Assembly (NCBI RefSeq): GCF_013343235.1
Contig: NZ_CP040094.1
Location: 2,232,501-2,296,500, forward strand
DNA: 64,000 bases
From: Nostoc sp. TCL240-02
GTDB taxonomy: Bacteria; Cyanobacteriota; Cyanobacteriia; Cyanobacteriales; Nostocaceae
Direction of reading: 5' to 3'
Shown here: positions 45,119-55,818 of the stretch, one piece after another
How positions within the stretch are numbered: the first letter of the stretch is position 1
How the letters are laid out: every line of letters starts with the position of its first letter
The notes under the pieces: model-generated
What the model was told of the DNA's origin: nothing
What the model saw: the letters and a program-made list of their open reading frames with translations, nothing else
The model's database searches: none
Position numbers and translations under genes: made by a program

Positions 45119-46242
45119 TTAAATAAATTTCCCAAGAATCCTTCTAGACCACCTTTACCAGTGCGATCGCCCTTAATTTTAGCTAGCTTCTCCAATAGTT
45201 CCCTCTCCTCTGGGGTGACTTTGTTGGGAATATCAATTAATACGTTTAGCATGTGATCCCCACGACTGACTGGATTACCTAAGCGAGGTACGCCGCGATT
45301 TTCCAACTTCATCACCGTATTCGGCTGAGTTCCGGCTGGAATAATCAATTCTACAGGGCCATCTACCGTATCTACCTCTAATCGGCAACCTAAAATCGCT
45401 TGCAGGTAGCTAATTTTGATTTCCGAGAGAATATTAATGCCATCCCGTTGGAATTCTTCGTCCTCATTTACGAACAAGTAAACGTACAAATCTCCAGGAG
45501 GACCACTACGTTGACCGGCATCTCCTTCACTAGAAATCCGCAAGCGAGTGCCATTATCCACCCCAGCCGGAATGGTAATTTTGAGTTTCTTGGTGACTTG
45601 ATTTGCGCCCTTCCCATCACAGGCATCACACTTGTCTTCGATTACCATCCCTGTCCCATTACAGGTGGGACAAGTCGAGACTTGAGTGAAACTGCCAAAG
45701 GGTGTTCTCGTGACACGGCGAACTTGACCCGATCCGCTACAAGTCGAACAAGTCCGGGGGCGGGTTCCAGGTTTAGCACCAGAACCGCTACAGACTTCAC
45801 AATTTTCTAAATGTGAAATACGAATTTCTTTTTCGCCACCAAATACCGCTTCCCGAAAGTCTAACTTCAGGTCTAGTCGCAGATCATCGCCCCTCGCAGG
45901 CCCACTGCGCCGTCTTTGTTGCGTGGGACTACCCATACCGCCAGCAAAGCCACTAAAAATGCTTTCAAAAATATCGGCAAAACCACCCATATCGCCGACA
46001 TCTTGGAAGCCAGCGCCAGCACCTGACACACCCTCTGGCCCAAAGCGATCGTAACGAGCGCGGGTTTCTGGTTCCGAGAGTACCTCATAAGCGCGGTTAA
46101 TTTCTTTAAAGCGATCCTCCGCCCCCGGCTCTTTGTTCACATCTGGGTGATACTTCCGGGCTAAACGGCGATAAGCTTGCTTGAGTTCTTCTTTGTCGGT
46201 GTCACGAGAGACACCCAGGATTTCATAATAGTCGCGGGCCAT
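45115..46242 (-). CDS. dnaJ: Chaperone DnaJ (Hsp40)
   Basis: 375 residues. Domain order: J domain with HPD ([28 protein letters not shown]), a glycine/phenylalanine-rich stretch (about 75-105), the zinc domain with four CxxCxGxG-type repeats (for example [10 protein letters not shown] and CPTCNGTG), and the C-terminal substrate domain. It stimulates DnaK ATPase and delivers clients. The dnaK gene lies about 800 bases upstream on the same strand with a hairpin-rich block between them. Start: ATG at 46242. Confidence 0.96.
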   Translation of the reverse strand: MARDYYEILGVSRDTDKEELKQAYRRLARKYHPDVNKEPGAEDRFKEINRAYEVLSEPETRARYDRFGPEGVSGAGAGFQDVGDMGGFADIFESIFSGFAGGMGSPTQQRRRSGPARGDDLRLDLKLDFREAVFGGEKEIRISHLENCEVCSGSGAKPGTRPRTCSTCSGSGQVRRVTRTPFGSFTQVSTCPTCNGTGMVIEDKCDACDGKGANQVTKKLKITIPAGVDNGTRLRISSEGDAGQRSGPPGDLYVYLFVNEDEEFQRDGINILSEIKISYLQAILGCRLEVDTVDGPVELIIPAGTQPNTVMKLENRGVPRLGNPVSRGDHMLNVLIDIPNKVTPEERELLEKLAKIKGDRTGKGGLEGFLGNLFK

Positions 46243-46479
46243 ATAGCAAAGGTAAAAGTTAGAAGGAAGAAAGCAGAAGTCAGCAGAACATCACTCACGG
46301 TCACTTGCTACTTTACGGTAAGGCGTTTTGCTTTACAGAATATGTAAGAGCAATACACTATCCTTTAAAGGGCGACTTGCCGGAGGTCAGGCAGAAGGTA
46401 AAATTAATTTTTGTTAATAACTGATTTTACCCTTTACCTTTTACAAAAATCACCGACAAATCTTGAGCAACAGGTGCTT

Positions 46480-46730
46480 TCCTCGTGGGAGACGACAAAA
46501 GCTATAGAAGTTCTGATCAGGGGAAGCCGCTGCTCAGACTTCATCACTGCCGAGTCGGTTGTCTCTTTTACAATTGTGCTACGTAGGAGAGGAAAACCCC
46601 GCCCATTAACCAGAGGTGCTAGCCGCACCATTCGGTGTGGAAAACCACCCTTATGCAATGGAAGTGCATCTGAATCGGCATACTGCCTAGCAGTAATTTG
46701 CTTCTACAATCTAGCAAACCCCTGGGGTCT
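46480..46730. other. Hairpin-rich gene-free block between dnaK and dnaJ
   Basis: A region of balanced base composition within otherwise low-complexity DNA. Several short stems lie in a row: GGTGCTAGCCGCACC (46616-46629), GTGG-AAAA-CCAC (46637-46648), ATGCA...TGCAT (46653-46669) and TACTGC-CTA-GCAGTA (46681-46695). Frames on both strands are open but carry no recognisable domain. A structured RNA or leader of dnaJ is possible. Confidence 0.35.
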
Positions 46731-46794
46731 TGTGAAACTTCGCTAAATCTATAATCAATATTAAGTATTTTAAAATGTCTTAATAAAAATCTGC

Positions 46795-47044
46795 AACTTA
46801 GGGGAATTGGGAAGAAGCAGGGGAGCAGGGGGAAAAGAGGCATTGGGAATTGGGAATTGAGAATTGGGCATCGATAAGAGATAGGGGCGACAAGGAAGAG
46901 GGGGGAGACTTGGGAGAGACTTGTTGAATAATTCTCCCTTTATCCTCCCTGTCCCGCTTGTCCCCCTTGTCCTCCTTGTCCTCCTTGTCCCCCTCATCCT
47001 CCTAATCTCCCCTGCTCCCTGCTCCCTGCTCCCCTACCTCTTCC
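46795..47044. repeat. G-rich / C-rich low-complexity tract
   Basis: Runs such as GGGAATTGGGAATTGAGAATT and, later, TCCTCCTTGTCCTCCTTGTC make the two halves complementary. It sits between the dnaK stop and the hairpin-rich block and resembles the tract at 3828-3945. No coding function. Confidence 0.7.
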
Positions 47045-49003
47045 CTAATCTATCGCCTCATAATCAACCTGTGTAGTACTTTCTTCGTCAAAATCAAAGT
47101 TGAATTGTGGTATTAGTGTACCGTTCATTGGTGAGTCTACTTCTGGGGTAAAAAGACTAGCTGAAGCCTCCTCAATCTCATCTGTTTGGCTGTTAGCTCG
47201 GTTATAGACATCAGCACCAATTGCAAACAGTGTTTGTTGGAAGTCGTCTAAGCGCTGCTTAAACTCCACAGTCGAGATAGCGGAGTCAATCATTGCAGCT
47301 TGGAGTTGTAAAGCTTTTTCACTAGCCAAAGTCTTCATCTGCTCGCCGATAAAGTTGCTATTATCCTTAATCGTAGATTCGTAACTAAACAACAGATTAT
47401 CTGCTTGGTTTTTGAATTCAACCAGTTCTTTACGTCTTCTATCTTCTTCAGAAAATAGTTCGGCCTCTTGGCGCATCCGTTCAACTTCGTTAGTACTCAA
47501 GCCACCTGTATTGGTAATCCTGATACTCTGTTCTCTACCTGTGCCTTTGTCTTGGGCAGAAACCTTCAGGATGCCGTTGACATCAATTTCAAAAGATACT
47601 TCAATTTGCGGCACACCACGGGGCGATGGCGGAATTCCTGCTAGCAGAAACTTGCCAAGACTCTTGTTATCCCGTGACATTGCCCGTTCACCTTGGAGAA
47701 TGTGAATTTCTACCGAGGTTTGCCCATCAACTGCTGTGGAAAAAATTTGTGACTTACTAGTAGGAATTGTGGTGTTGCGTTCAATAATTTTGGTGAATAC
47801 TTCACCCAAGGTTTCAATCCCTAAAGACAGGGGGGTGACATCCAATAGTAAAAGATTATCGACTTCCCCACCCAAGACTCCTGCTTGGATAGCTGCTCCC
47901 AATGCTACCGCTTCGTCAGGGTTGATAGAGCGATCAGGAGCTTTGCCGTTGAAAAATTTAATCAGCGCGTTTTGGACTGCGGGAATTCGGGTAGAACCAC
48001 CTACTAAAATAATCCGATCTATGGCTGATGGTTTGAGCTCCGCATCTTTGAGTGCTTGGATCATTGGTTCGATGGTCGCTTCAATTAATTGTCCTGCAAG
48101 CTCTTCAAATTTAGAGCGACTGAGTTCCATTTCCAGATGCTTTGGACCGGTTTCATCAGCCGTGATAAACGGCAAGTTGATGGAGGTATTTACCATGCTG
48201 GAGAGTTCAATTTTTGCCTTTTCTGCTGCTTCCCGTAGGCGTTGCAATGCCATCTTATCTTTGGAAAGGTCGATTTTCTCGTCTTGCTGAAAGCGTTCCA
48301 TCATCCAACGCACGATCGCATTATCAAAGTCGTCTCCACCCAAATGGTTGTTACCACAAGTTGCCTTAACTTCAAAAACGCCATCCCCAAGTTGCAGGAT
48401 CGATACGTCGAAAGTCCCGCCTCCCAAGTCGAATACTAAAATTAGCTGCTCTTGGTCTTGCTTTTCCAATCCGAAAGCTAAAGCCGCAGCTGTTGGTTCA
48501 TTGATGATTCGCAGGACTTCTAATCCGGCAATTGTGCCAGCATCTTTAGTGGCTTGTCTTTGAGCATCCGTAAAATATGCGGGTACCGTGATCACTGCTT
48601 GCGTGACTTCTTCACCCAAGAAGTTTTCCGCATCCTGCTTCAGCTTTTGCAGGATCATGGCGGATAGTTCTTGTGGCGTGTAGTTTTTTGAGCGAATTTG
48701 AACATCGACGGTATCATCTCGACCTTTGACACAGTTGTAGGGGACGCGATCGCGTTCTATGTCAGTGTCTTCCCAACGTCGTCCGATAAATCGTTTAATA
48801 CTGTAAATTGTGTTTTCCGCATTGGTTACGGCTTGGCGCTTTGCCAATTGACCAACCAAGCGATCGCCACTCTTCCCAAATCCCACAATACTTGGAGTAG
48901 TTCGTCCACCTTCAGAATTGGAGATCACCAGTGGTTGACCGCCCTCCAAAACTGCGACGCAACTGTTGGTAGTGCCTAAATCGATTCCAATAACTTTTCC
49001 CAT
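47045..49003 (-). CDS. dnaK: Chaperone DnaK (Hsp70)
   Basis: 652 residues from the ATG at 49003 ([20 protein letters not shown]); the frame extends upstream but without homology. Nucleotide-binding domain with [20 protein letters not shown] and [13 protein letters not shown], then the beta substrate domain ([20 protein letters not shown]) and a helical lid (about 520-605). The tail lacks the EEVD-like or conserved acidic end of some homologues and ends in [10 protein letters not shown]. Upstream, grpE lies 225 bases away on the same strand; no HrcA/CIRCE element was found. Confidence 0.96.
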   Translation of the reverse strand: MGKVIGIDLGTTNSCVAVLEGGQPLVISNSEGGRTTPSIVGFGKSGDRLVGQLAKRQAVTNAENTIYSIKRFIGRRWEDTDIERDRVPYNCVKGRDDTVDVQIRSKNYTPQELSAMILQKLKQDAENFLGEEVTQAVITVPAYFTDAQRQATKDAGTIAGLEVLRIINEPTAAALAFGLEKQDQEQLILVFDLGGGTFDVSILQLGDGVFEVKATCGNNHLGGDDFDNAIVRWMMERFQQDEKIDLSKDKMALQRLREAAEKAKIELSSMVNTSINLPFITADETGPKHLEMELSRSKFEELAGQLIEATIEPMIQALKDAELKPSAIDRIILVGGSTRIPAVQNALIKFFNGKAPDRSINPDEAVALGAAIQAGVLGGEVDNLLLLDVTPLSLGIETLGEVFTKIIERNTTIPTSKSQIFSTAVDGQTSVEIHILQGERAMSRDNKSLGKFLLAGIPPSPRGVPQIEVSFEIDVNGILKVSAQDKGTGREQSIRITNTGGLSTNEVERMRQEAELFSEEDRRRKELVEFKNQADNLLFSYESTIKDNSNFIGEQMKTLASEKALQLQAAMIDSAISTVEFKQRLDDFQQTLFAIGADVYNRANSQTDEIEEASASLFTPEVDSPMNGTLIPQFNFDFDEESTTQVDYEAID

Positions 49004-49228
49004 ATTAGCCAGTATTTTTACTGAGTCTTTCTGCTTTAGTATGTCGCGGACTGACTTTTTTATATGAACCAAGGCTAGCGGATAACATCTGTGGAACCCA
49101 TATTGCTGGTAGCAAGAGAGAAGTTGAAACACAGAGAGTTATCCAAAGCCTTGTCCAAGTTTTAGGCACGCGATGCCCGTCCTTGCTATAACCAGGCACT
49201 TTTGGTCAGCGAGACGAGCGACTACAGC

Positions 49229-49978
49229 TTAACTGAAGGCTTGACTCGACTGATCTTCCTCCGTAGAAGGTGTATCTTCCTTTGGAGCAGCTACTTTGAC
49301 CATTGCATGGCGTAGCACGCGATCGCCCAAGTAATATCCGCGCACTAACTCTTCTAACACTGTTCCTTCAGGATGTTCATCCGTAGGTTCCCGCATTACT
49401 GCTTCGTGCAGGTTAGGATCGAATTCTTGACCTTCAGGACGCATTGGTGACACACCCAACCGCTTGAGGCTATCTACTAATTGTTTGTAAACGCCTTGGT
49501 AGCTTTTGTGCATGGTCATTTCGCCATCAGATTGTGGTTTGAGGTGCGATCGCGCCCGCTCAAAATTATCGACCACTGGCAGCAATTCTAGAATCGTGTT
49601 CCGCTTCATCTGCGTCTCTAGCTCTTCTTTTTCTTTGCTAGTGCGTTTCCGGTAATTCTCAAAATCAGCAGCAATCCGCATATATTGAGTACTACGCTCT
49701 TCTAGCTGTGTTTTGAGAGACTCAATTTGTTGAGTCAGTTCTGCCAAAGCTGCCGTTTCCACTCCAGTGTTCTCGGTTGCAGCAACACCAGTTTCTGGAT
49801 TGAAAGTAGCTGCATCTCCCGATACATTAGTTTGGGCTGACACTTGCTCTGTCACCTCGCTACCAGATTCATTGAAATTAATTTGGGCTGGGAAGTCACT
49901 CTTCATTGCTTGCTTTACCTCTGTTGGTTCACCCAATTGCTGGCTAGTATTGTTTATCTGTTTATTTTCATCCATCAT
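49229..49978 (-). CDS. grpE: Nucleotide exchange factor GrpE
   Basis: 249 residues. A low-complexity, probably disordered N-terminus (about 1-75, acidic, rich in T, V and N) is followed by a long coiled coil ([20 protein letters not shown]) and the GrpE core [18 protein letters not shown], ending in the beta domain with [20 protein letters not shown] and [19 protein letters not shown]. It releases ADP from DnaK. It heads the grpE-dnaK-dnaJ group. Start: ATG at 49978 or the next ATG three bases in. Confidence 0.95.
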   Translation of the reverse strand: MMDENKQINNTSQQLGEPTEVKQAMKSDFPAQINFNESGSEVTEQVSAQTNVSGDAATFNPETGVAATENTGVETAALAELTQQIESLKTQLEERSTQYMRIAADFENYRKRTSKEKEELETQMKRNTILELLPVVDNFERARSHLKPQSDGEMTMHKSYQGVYKQLVDSLKRLGVSPMRPEGQEFDPNLHEAVMREPTDEHPEGTVLEELVRGYYLGDRVLRHAMVKVAAPKEDTPSTEEDQSSQAFS

Positions 49979-50429
49979 TGTCCACTCATTCCAGATGCTT
50001 GCTATTTATGGCAGTGTATCTCCATTGCTTGCAACCGTCCTCATCCACGACTTGCAACTGAGGCTGATTTTATTGCCGACAAGTTTCTGGAAGTGATGTA
50101 ACCATTTTCTTATTGTGACAAATGGTGAACACGTTAGCGTAGGCACTATTAAGGCGGGAACCCGAACGAGTAGTGTACCTCTAGGAGTGAGTAATTTGAA
50201 GGAGTGGCGCTTAATCTCATTCGCCCCTATGACTAAAAATTTGTTGATTGAGTGAGTCAAGAATTGATATTTTCTCTACTATTACTTATTTTTCACTCAC
50301 CATTTAGCGAGAACTCCGAATAACAGTTTTCGTTGCTCAGAAGTTCAATGACTTTTTTGGCAAATGAGAATTCTATCTCACAGGCTGGGAATACTTTAAG
50401 CAGAGGTTCCCCTACTCATTCGCTCATTT
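49979..50429. other. Divergent grpE/pilB intergenic region
   Basis: 450 bases with both promoters. I looked for the CIRCE inverted repeat (TTAGCACTC/GAGTGCTAA) and did not find it, so heat control, if any, is by another route. No other strong palindrome was seen. Confidence 0.5.
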
Positions 50430-52436
50430 ATGACTTACTCGTCACCACAACGGCGCAGTACCGCTCTAACTACCAGAACAGAGTTTTCGCCCTTTGGCAA
50501 CAAGCTAGTGCAATCTGGCTATGTCAATACCGAACAGATGAGGCAGGCACTAATTGAAAGCCGCAAATCTGGCCGACCCTTAACGGAAGTACTAGAGTCA
50601 ATTACTGGGCAACAACTATCACCTGAGTTGCTCAGGCAATACAAAAAACAGCAGCTATTTGAACTTAAAATACTATACGGTGTTGAATTTCTAGATCCGG
50701 AAGTCAACTCCATTGGCAACACGATGATGGGGAACCTGATTGAAACCCTCATCCCAGTAGATATCTGCCGTCGCCATCGTTTAGTACCACTGTCGAAACA
50801 CGAAGACCAAACCCCGCCCTCAGTTTTAGTGGCGATGGTCGCTCCAGATAATCTAGAGGCTTCCGATGACCTGAACCGCATCTTGCGCCCCCAAGGTTTG
50901 GCATTGCAGCGCATGGTGATTACACAGGAAGACTACCAGCAGCTAATCAACCAATATCTGGATGAAATGGCTGTTAAGCAAAAGCATCTGGAACAAGAAA
51001 AGTTTACAGATATTAATCAGGATTTAGAAAACCTTGGAAATCTCGATATTTCGGATGCTCCTGAAGAAATGGAGGCCGATCTAGGAGCAGCGATGAAGGG
51101 TGCAGAGGATGCTCCAGTCATCAACCTAGTGAACAGAATCCTGGCTAAAGCCTTGCATGAGGGCGTTTCTGACATTCATATCGAACCACAAGAAGAAAAC
51201 TTACGCATTCGCTTTCGGAAGGATGGGGTACTCCGTGAAGCTTTCGATCCCCTACCGAAAAAAATCATCCCGGCGGTGACAGCCCGATTTAAAATCATCT
51301 CGAATCTAGACATTGCCGAACGCCGTTTACCCCAAGATGGACGCATCCGGCGGCTGTTTGAGGGACGTAAGGTGGATTTCCGCGTGAATACCTTGCCCAG
51401 TCGCTACGGGGAAAAGGTGGTGCTGCGGATTTTGGATAACTCTTCAACACAACTGGGATTAGATAAGTTAATTACCGATCCAGAGACTTTACATATTGTC
51501 CAGGATATGGTGAGCCGCCCCTTTGGTCTAATTTTGGTGACTGGGCCAACTGGTTCTGGGAAAACAACCTCGCTGTATTCTGCACTATCAGAAAAGAATG
51601 ATCCCGGAATTAATATCAGTACTGTGGAAGACCCAATTGAGTACAGTCTTCCAGGGATTACTCAAGTACAGGTGATTCGGGAAAAAGGGCTGGATTTTGC
51701 GACTGCGTTGCGGGCTTTCTTGCGGCAAGATCCAGATGTGCTACTGGTGGGTGAAACGCGGGATAAGGAAACGGCAAAAACAGCAATTGAGGCTGCCTTG
51801 ACTGGTCACTTGGTATTAACTACCTTACACACCAATGATGCCCCAGGTGCGATCGCTCGTTTGGGAGAAATGGGCATTGAGCCTTTCATGGTTTCTAGTT
51901 CTTTAATTGGCGTTCTAGCTCAACGTTTGGTGCGGCGCGTATGTTCTGAATGTCGTATTCCCTACACTCCTACAACCGAGGAACTGGCTCGGTATGGTTT
52001 ATCAGCTTCTTCTGATGTGGGAGTCACCTTCTATAAAGCTAACACCTTGACATTAGATGCGATCGCAGATGCCAAAGCCAAAAATCAGCTTTGCTCAAAA
52101 TGTAATGGTGTTGGCTACAAAGGTCGTTGTGGTGTTTATGAAGTCATGCGAGTCACCGAAACCCTGCAAACTCTGATCAACGAAGATGCACCCACGGAAC
52201 GCATCAAGGAAGTGGCAATAGAAGAGGGTATGAAAACCTTGCTGGCTTACAGCTTGGACTTAGTGCGCGAGGGTTCCACCACTTTAGAAGAAGTAGAACG
52301 AGTGACGTTTACTGATACTGGTTTGGAAGCCGAGTTAAAAGCCAAACGCAAGACTGGCCTTACCTGCCGCAGTTGTGATGCCACATTGAAACAAGAATGG
52401 CTGGATTGTCCTTATTGTATGACATCTCGATTTTGA
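50430..52436 (+). CDS. pilB: Type IV pilus assembly ATPase PilB
   Basis: 668 residues. PilB powers pilus extension at the inner membrane, needed for gliding and DNA uptake in hormogonia. Seen: the N-terminal GspE/MshEN domain (QMRQALIESRKSGRPLTEVL), Walker A GPTGSGKTTSLYSAL, the Asp box (INISTVEDPIEYSLPGITQ), Walker B region RQDPDVLLVGETRD, His box LTTLHTNDAPGA, and zinc cysteines (CSECRIPY, CSKCNGVGYKGRCG). A further cysteine motif ends the protein (CRSCDATLKQEWLDCPYC). First gene of a pilB-pilT-pilC run. Confidence 0.95.
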   Translation: MTYSSPQRRSTALTTRTEFSPFGNKLVQSGYVNTEQMRQALIESRKSGRPLTEVLESITGQQLSPELLRQYKKQQLFELKILYGVEFLDPEVNSIGNTMMGNLIETLIPVDICRRHRLVPLSKHEDQTPPSVLVAMVAPDNLEASDDLNRILRPQGLALQRMVITQEDYQQLINQYLDEMAVKQKHLEQEKFTDINQDLENLGNLDISDAPEEMEADLGAAMKGAEDAPVINLVNRILAKALHEGVSDIHIEPQEENLRIRFRKDGVLREAFDPLPKKIIPAVTARFKIISNLDIAERRLPQDGRIRRLFEGRKVDFRVNTLPSRYGEKVVLRILDNSSTQLGLDKLITDPETLHIVQDMVSRPFGLILVTGPTGSGKTTSLYSALSEKNDPGINISTVEDPIEYSLPGITQVQVIREKGLDFATALRAFLRQDPDVLLVGETRDKETAKTAIEAALTGHLVLTTLHTNDAPGAIARLGEMGIEPFMVSSSLIGVLAQRLVRRVCSECRIPYTPTTEELARYGLSASSDVGVTFYKANTLTLDAIADAKAKNQLCSKCNGVGYKGRCGVYEVMRVTETLQTLINEDAPTERIKEVAIEEGMKTLLAYSLDLVREGSTTLEEVERVTFTDTGLEAELKAKRKTGLTCRSCDATLKQEWLDCPYCMTSRF

Positions 52437-52439
52437 GAC

Positions 52440-52515
52440 TAGTCATTGGTCATTGGTCATTAGTTGATGCTTAGTAACTTTAAACAAATGACAAAAGACA
52501 AAGGACAAACAATAA
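52440..52515. repeat. Heptanucleotide repeat pair between pilB and pilT
   Basis: TAGTCATTGGTCATTGGTCA at 52440-52459 and ACAAATGACAAAAGACAAAG at 52484-52503 repeat the two blocks seen at 1459-1568. They can pair within the pilB-pilT transcript. Confidence 0.7.
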
Positions 52516-52536
52516 ACATTAAAAGGAAGCAGAACT

Positions 52537-53664
52537 ATGGAAATGATGATTGAAGATTTGATGGAACAGTTGATTGAACTGGGTGGCTCGGATATGCATT
52601 TATCCGCAGGTTTGCCTCCCTACTTCCGCATCAGTGGCAAACTCACTCCCATCGGTGAGCATGTATTGACAGCCGATCAATGTCAAAGGCTGATTTTTAG
52701 TATGCTCAACAACACCCAGCGTAAAACCTTAGAGCAAAACTGGGAACTGGATTGTTCTTATGGGGTTAAAGGTTTAGCACGTTTTCGGGTCAATGTTTAT
52801 AAAGAACGTGGTTCTTATGCTGCTTGCTTACGGGCATTAAGTTCTAAGATTCCTAACTTTGAAAAATTAGGTCTGCCAGATATCGTAAGGGAAATGACAG
52901 ATAAGCCCAGAGGACTAATTCTGGTGACAGGCCCTACAGGTTCCGGTAAGACAACTACCCTAGCGGCGATGATCGACTTGATTAACCGCACTAAAGCAGA
53001 GCATATTTTAACGGTGGAAGACCCAATTGAATTTGTCTACGAACCAATTAAAAGTTTAGTTCACCAACGACAACTGGGTGAAGATACTAAGAGCTTTGCT
53101 AATGCTTTGAAAGCAGCTTTGCGGGAAGATCCAGATATTGTTCTGGTGGGAGAAATGCGCGATTTGGAAACGATTTCTTTGGCGATTTCCGCAGCAGAAA
53201 CAGGACACTTGGTATTCGGTACTCTCCACACCAGTTCTGCCGCCCAGACAGTTGACCGGATTATCGACGTTTTCCCCCATGAAAGACAAACCCAGGTGCG
53301 GGTACAGTTATCTAACTCGTTAGTGGCAGTATTTAGCCAAACCTTGGTGTCCAAGAAAAACCCTAAACCTGGTGAATATGGTCGGGTGATGGCTCAAGAA
53401 ATTCTGATTGTCACTCCTGCTATTTCCAACTTGATTCGAGAAGGCAAAACATCTCAAATTTACTCAGCTATTCAAACTGGCGGAAAATTGGGGATGCAAA
53501 CTCTGGAGAAAGTTTTAGCTGATTTTTACAAATCAGGAACGATTTCCTTTGAAGCCGCGATGTCTAAAACTTCTAAGCCAGATGAAATCCAACGTCTCAT
53601 TGGGAATTCTACACCGCAAGCAGCCGCAGGTGCAAAACCCGGTGCAGCGGCCAAAGTGCATTAA
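52537..53664 (+). CDS. pilT: Type IV pilus retraction ATPase PilT
   Basis: 375 residues, PilT-type: MEMMIEDLMEQLIELGGSDM, Walker A GPTGSGKTTTLAAMIDLIN, Asp box (LTVEDPIEFVYEPIKSLVHQ), Walker B (REDPDIVLVGEMRDLE) and His box (TGHLVFGTLHTSSAAQT). It powers pilus retraction and so twitching/gliding. AAGGAAGCAG before the ATG is a fair ribosome binding site. It ends with an alanine-rich tail (PQAAAGAKPGAAAKVH). Separated from pilC by about 115 bases. Confidence 0.96.
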   Translation: MEMMIEDLMEQLIELGGSDMHLSAGLPPYFRISGKLTPIGEHVLTADQCQRLIFSMLNNTQRKTLEQNWELDCSYGVKGLARFRVNVYKERGSYAACLRALSSKIPNFEKLGLPDIVREMTDKPRGLILVTGPTGSGKTTTLAAMIDLINRTKAEHILTVEDPIEFVYEPIKSLVHQRQLGEDTKSFANALKAALREDPDIVLVGEMRDLETISLAISAAETGHLVFGTLHTSSAAQTVDRIIDVFPHERQTQVRVQLSNSLVAVFSQTLVSKKNPKPGEYGRVMAQEILIVTPAISNLIREGKTSQIYSAIQTGGKLGMQTLEKVLADFYKSGTISFEAAMSKTSKPDEIQRLIGNSTPQAAAGAKPGAAAKVH

Positions 53665-53779
53665 AGGAACTAGGGAGATGAAGGAGATAACGGGAAAAGA
53701 TAACTAAAGAGTAATAACTCCTCACTCCTAACTCCCCACTCCTCATGCCAAATGAATAACAACTATTTTGAATTTATTT

Positions 53780-55003
53780 ATGCCAAACTTCGTTGCCCGT
53801 GTTCGTGATTCTCAAGGAAAATCTCGAACAGAAAAAATTGTTGCCGAATCCTTAGTACAAGCTCGTACTAATCTGAGAGATCAAGGTTTTGTCATCCAAG
53901 AACTCAAGCAATCTCAAGGATTTCAACCAGATATTGCCCTAAAAAAATTCCAGAATTCCTTAGTTAAGGTTTCTGTGAAAGACAAAGCCGTTTTTTCCCG
54001 TCAATTTGCCGTTTTGATGAATGCGGGTGTTGCGATAGTTAGAAGTTTAGGGGTACTTTCCGAACAGTGTAGTAATACTAAACTCAAACAAGCCCTGATT
54101 GAGATTAGCAACGATGTTCAAAGCGGAATGAATCTTTCAGAGTCAATGCGAAAGCATCCTGACTGTTTTGATGGATTATATGTGAGTATGATTCAAGCTG
54201 GTGAAGTTGGTGGTGTTCTAGACGAAGTATTAAATCGTTTAGCCAAGTTGTTAGAGGATGTTGCTCGTCTACAAAACCAAATTAAATCAGCATTGTCTTA
54301 TCCAACTGTTGTGGGTTTTATAGCAGTTTCCATCTTTCTCGGTATGACCATTTTTCTTATTCCCGTTTTTGCAAAGATTTTTACAGAAATTGGAACTGAA
54401 TTACCACCTCTAACCCAATTTTTGATGGACACTAGTCTATTTCTCAGAAGTCCGAAGGTTTTCGTGCTTCTCGGTATTCTTGTAGGAGGGAAAGTTGCTT
54501 TTACACAATACGGTAAAACTCCTGTTGGCCGCATAACAATTGATCGTCTTTCCCTCAAAATGCCGTTGTTTGGTGACTTAATTCAAAAATCTTCGGTTGC
54601 CCGCTTTAGCCGGACTTTTGGTTCTTTGACTCGTTCAGGTGTGCCAATTTTAACTTGCTTAGAAATTGTCAGAGATACATCAGGAAATCAGGTAATTGCC
54701 AATGCCATAGACGCAGCCCGTATGGAGATTCAACAAGGAGGTATGATTAGCCTTGCTTTACAAAGAGATAGTGTTTTTCCGGCTATGGCAATTCAAATGA
54801 TTAGTATTGGAGAAGAAACTGGAGAATTAGATGCAATGTTGATGAAGGTTGCCGATTTCTATGAAGATGAAGTCGAGCAGGCAGTAAAAGCAATGACTAG
54901 TATTTTAGAACCAGTGATGATTGTAGTTCTAGGGGGGATGGTTGGAACCATTTTGCTAGCAATGTATTTGCCTATGTTTAAGGTCTTTGAAAAGCTAGGA
55001 TAG
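53780..55003 (+). CDS. pilC: Type IV pilus inner-membrane platform protein PilC
   Basis: 407 residues from the ATG at 53780; the family start MPNFVARVRDSQGK supports it over the upstream TTG at 53768. Two GspF domains (about 65-190 and 270-400), each with a helix pair; membrane segments near 174-198, 225-245 and 376-400. PilC forms the platform on which PilB and PilT act. Conserved CFDGLYVSMIQAGEVGG and MAIQMISIGEETGELD are the repeated GspF signatures. The last gene of the pil group. Confidence 0.95.
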   Translation: MPNFVARVRDSQGKSRTEKIVAESLVQARTNLRDQGFVIQELKQSQGFQPDIALKKFQNSLVKVSVKDKAVFSRQFAVLMNAGVAIVRSLGVLSEQCSNTKLKQALIEISNDVQSGMNLSESMRKHPDCFDGLYVSMIQAGEVGGVLDEVLNRLAKLLEDVARLQNQIKSALSYPTVVGFIAVSIFLGMTIFLIPVFAKIFTEIGTELPPLTQFLMDTSLFLRSPKVFVLLGILVGGKVAFTQYGKTPVGRITIDRLSLKMPLFGDLIQKSSVARFSRTFGSLTRSGVPILTCLEIVRDTSGNQVIANAIDAARMEIQQGGMISLALQRDSVFPAMAIQMISIGEETGELDAMLMKVADFYEDEVEQAVKAMTSILEPVMIVVLGGMVGTILLAMYLPMFKVFEKLG

Positions 55004-55124
55004 AGGATTAAGAATGAAGAGTTACGAGTTAGAAGTTAGGAGTTTAAACTCTTTATTTCTGAATCCTCATTTTTAACTCTTAACTACTTAATTTTATTTC
55101 TAACTCCTAACCATTTAAAAAACT

Positions 55125-55685
55125 ATGACTGTGCAAAAATCTCACTACGAAGCGAGTTTGGCAGAGTACAGCAATCATTTAGCTGCGATCGCCTTACTAA
55201 AGCAATATCGGCCATACTTAGAGATGATTCCCAGTCTGCGCCGTCCCGATGAAAGTGTCATTACTATCCCCTTGCCAATTGTCCGTCTTCGCAACACAGC
55301 TACAACGACTCCACAAACAGTCTGTTTACCCTGTGATGTAGCAATTTTGATGTGCGATCCAGAATGGAAAATCAAAACCGGAGCCGAAATTTTAATCTTT
55401 ATTCATCGCGCTCACGAAGACTTTTCTGATTTGTTAGGACGTTGGCGACAAACCCAAGTTTTCCTAGACAATGATTATGAGTGGTTGATGCCTTTGCGTC
55501 ACAGTCATATTTTGAGTGAGGGAGCTAATACAATATATCCTCTGTTTGTTGTTTTTAGTGATACCTTAGAACGCATCCAACGAGGACTTGTAGGAGCCGA
55601 ACTTCCATTTATTATCCAAACTTCAGATTTGCTGCTTGAGGAAAATTTTACAGACACTTTTTGTCCAGAAATCCCACCAGCTTAG
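55125..55685 (+). CDS. Conserved hypothetical protein
   Basis: 186 residues, soluble, no signal peptide. I do not recognise the family. Features: hydrophobic-acidic N-terminus (ASLAEYSNHLAAIALLKQYR), a possible beta-rich centre (VCLPCDVAILMCDPEWKIKT), and a conserved-looking WLMPLRHSHILSEGANTIYP. It contains four cysteines, two in a CxxC-like VCLPCDVAI. It follows pilC by 121 bases of repeat-like sequence on the same strand, but a link to pili is not shown. Confidence 0.65.
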   Translation: MTVQKSHYEASLAEYSNHLAAIALLKQYRPYLEMIPSLRRPDESVITIPLPIVRLRNTATTTPQTVCLPCDVAILMCDPEWKIKTGAEILIFIHRAHEDFSDLLGRWRQTQVFLDNDYEWLMPLRHSHILSEGANTIYPLFVVFSDTLERIQRGLVGAELPFIIQTSDLLLEENFTDTFCPEIPPA

Positions 55686-55818
55686 AAAAAATTAGGAGTT
55701 AAGAGTTTTCAATTGCAAGTTTTAAACAAAACCAGAGATTTTTAAGTCTCAAATTTAATTTTTAACTCTTAACTCCTAACTCCTGTACAGACGCGATTAA
55801 CTGCGTCTCTCCTAATTA

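Noticed and set aside
46411..46746. 111-codon plus-strand and 74-codon minus-strand frames between dnaK and dnaJ
   Set aside because: No domain or ribosome binding site; kept as a structured non-coding candidate instead.
49979..50429. Expected CIRCE heat-shock operator before grpE
   Set aside because: Searched for TTAGCACTC/GAGTGCTAA; not present.
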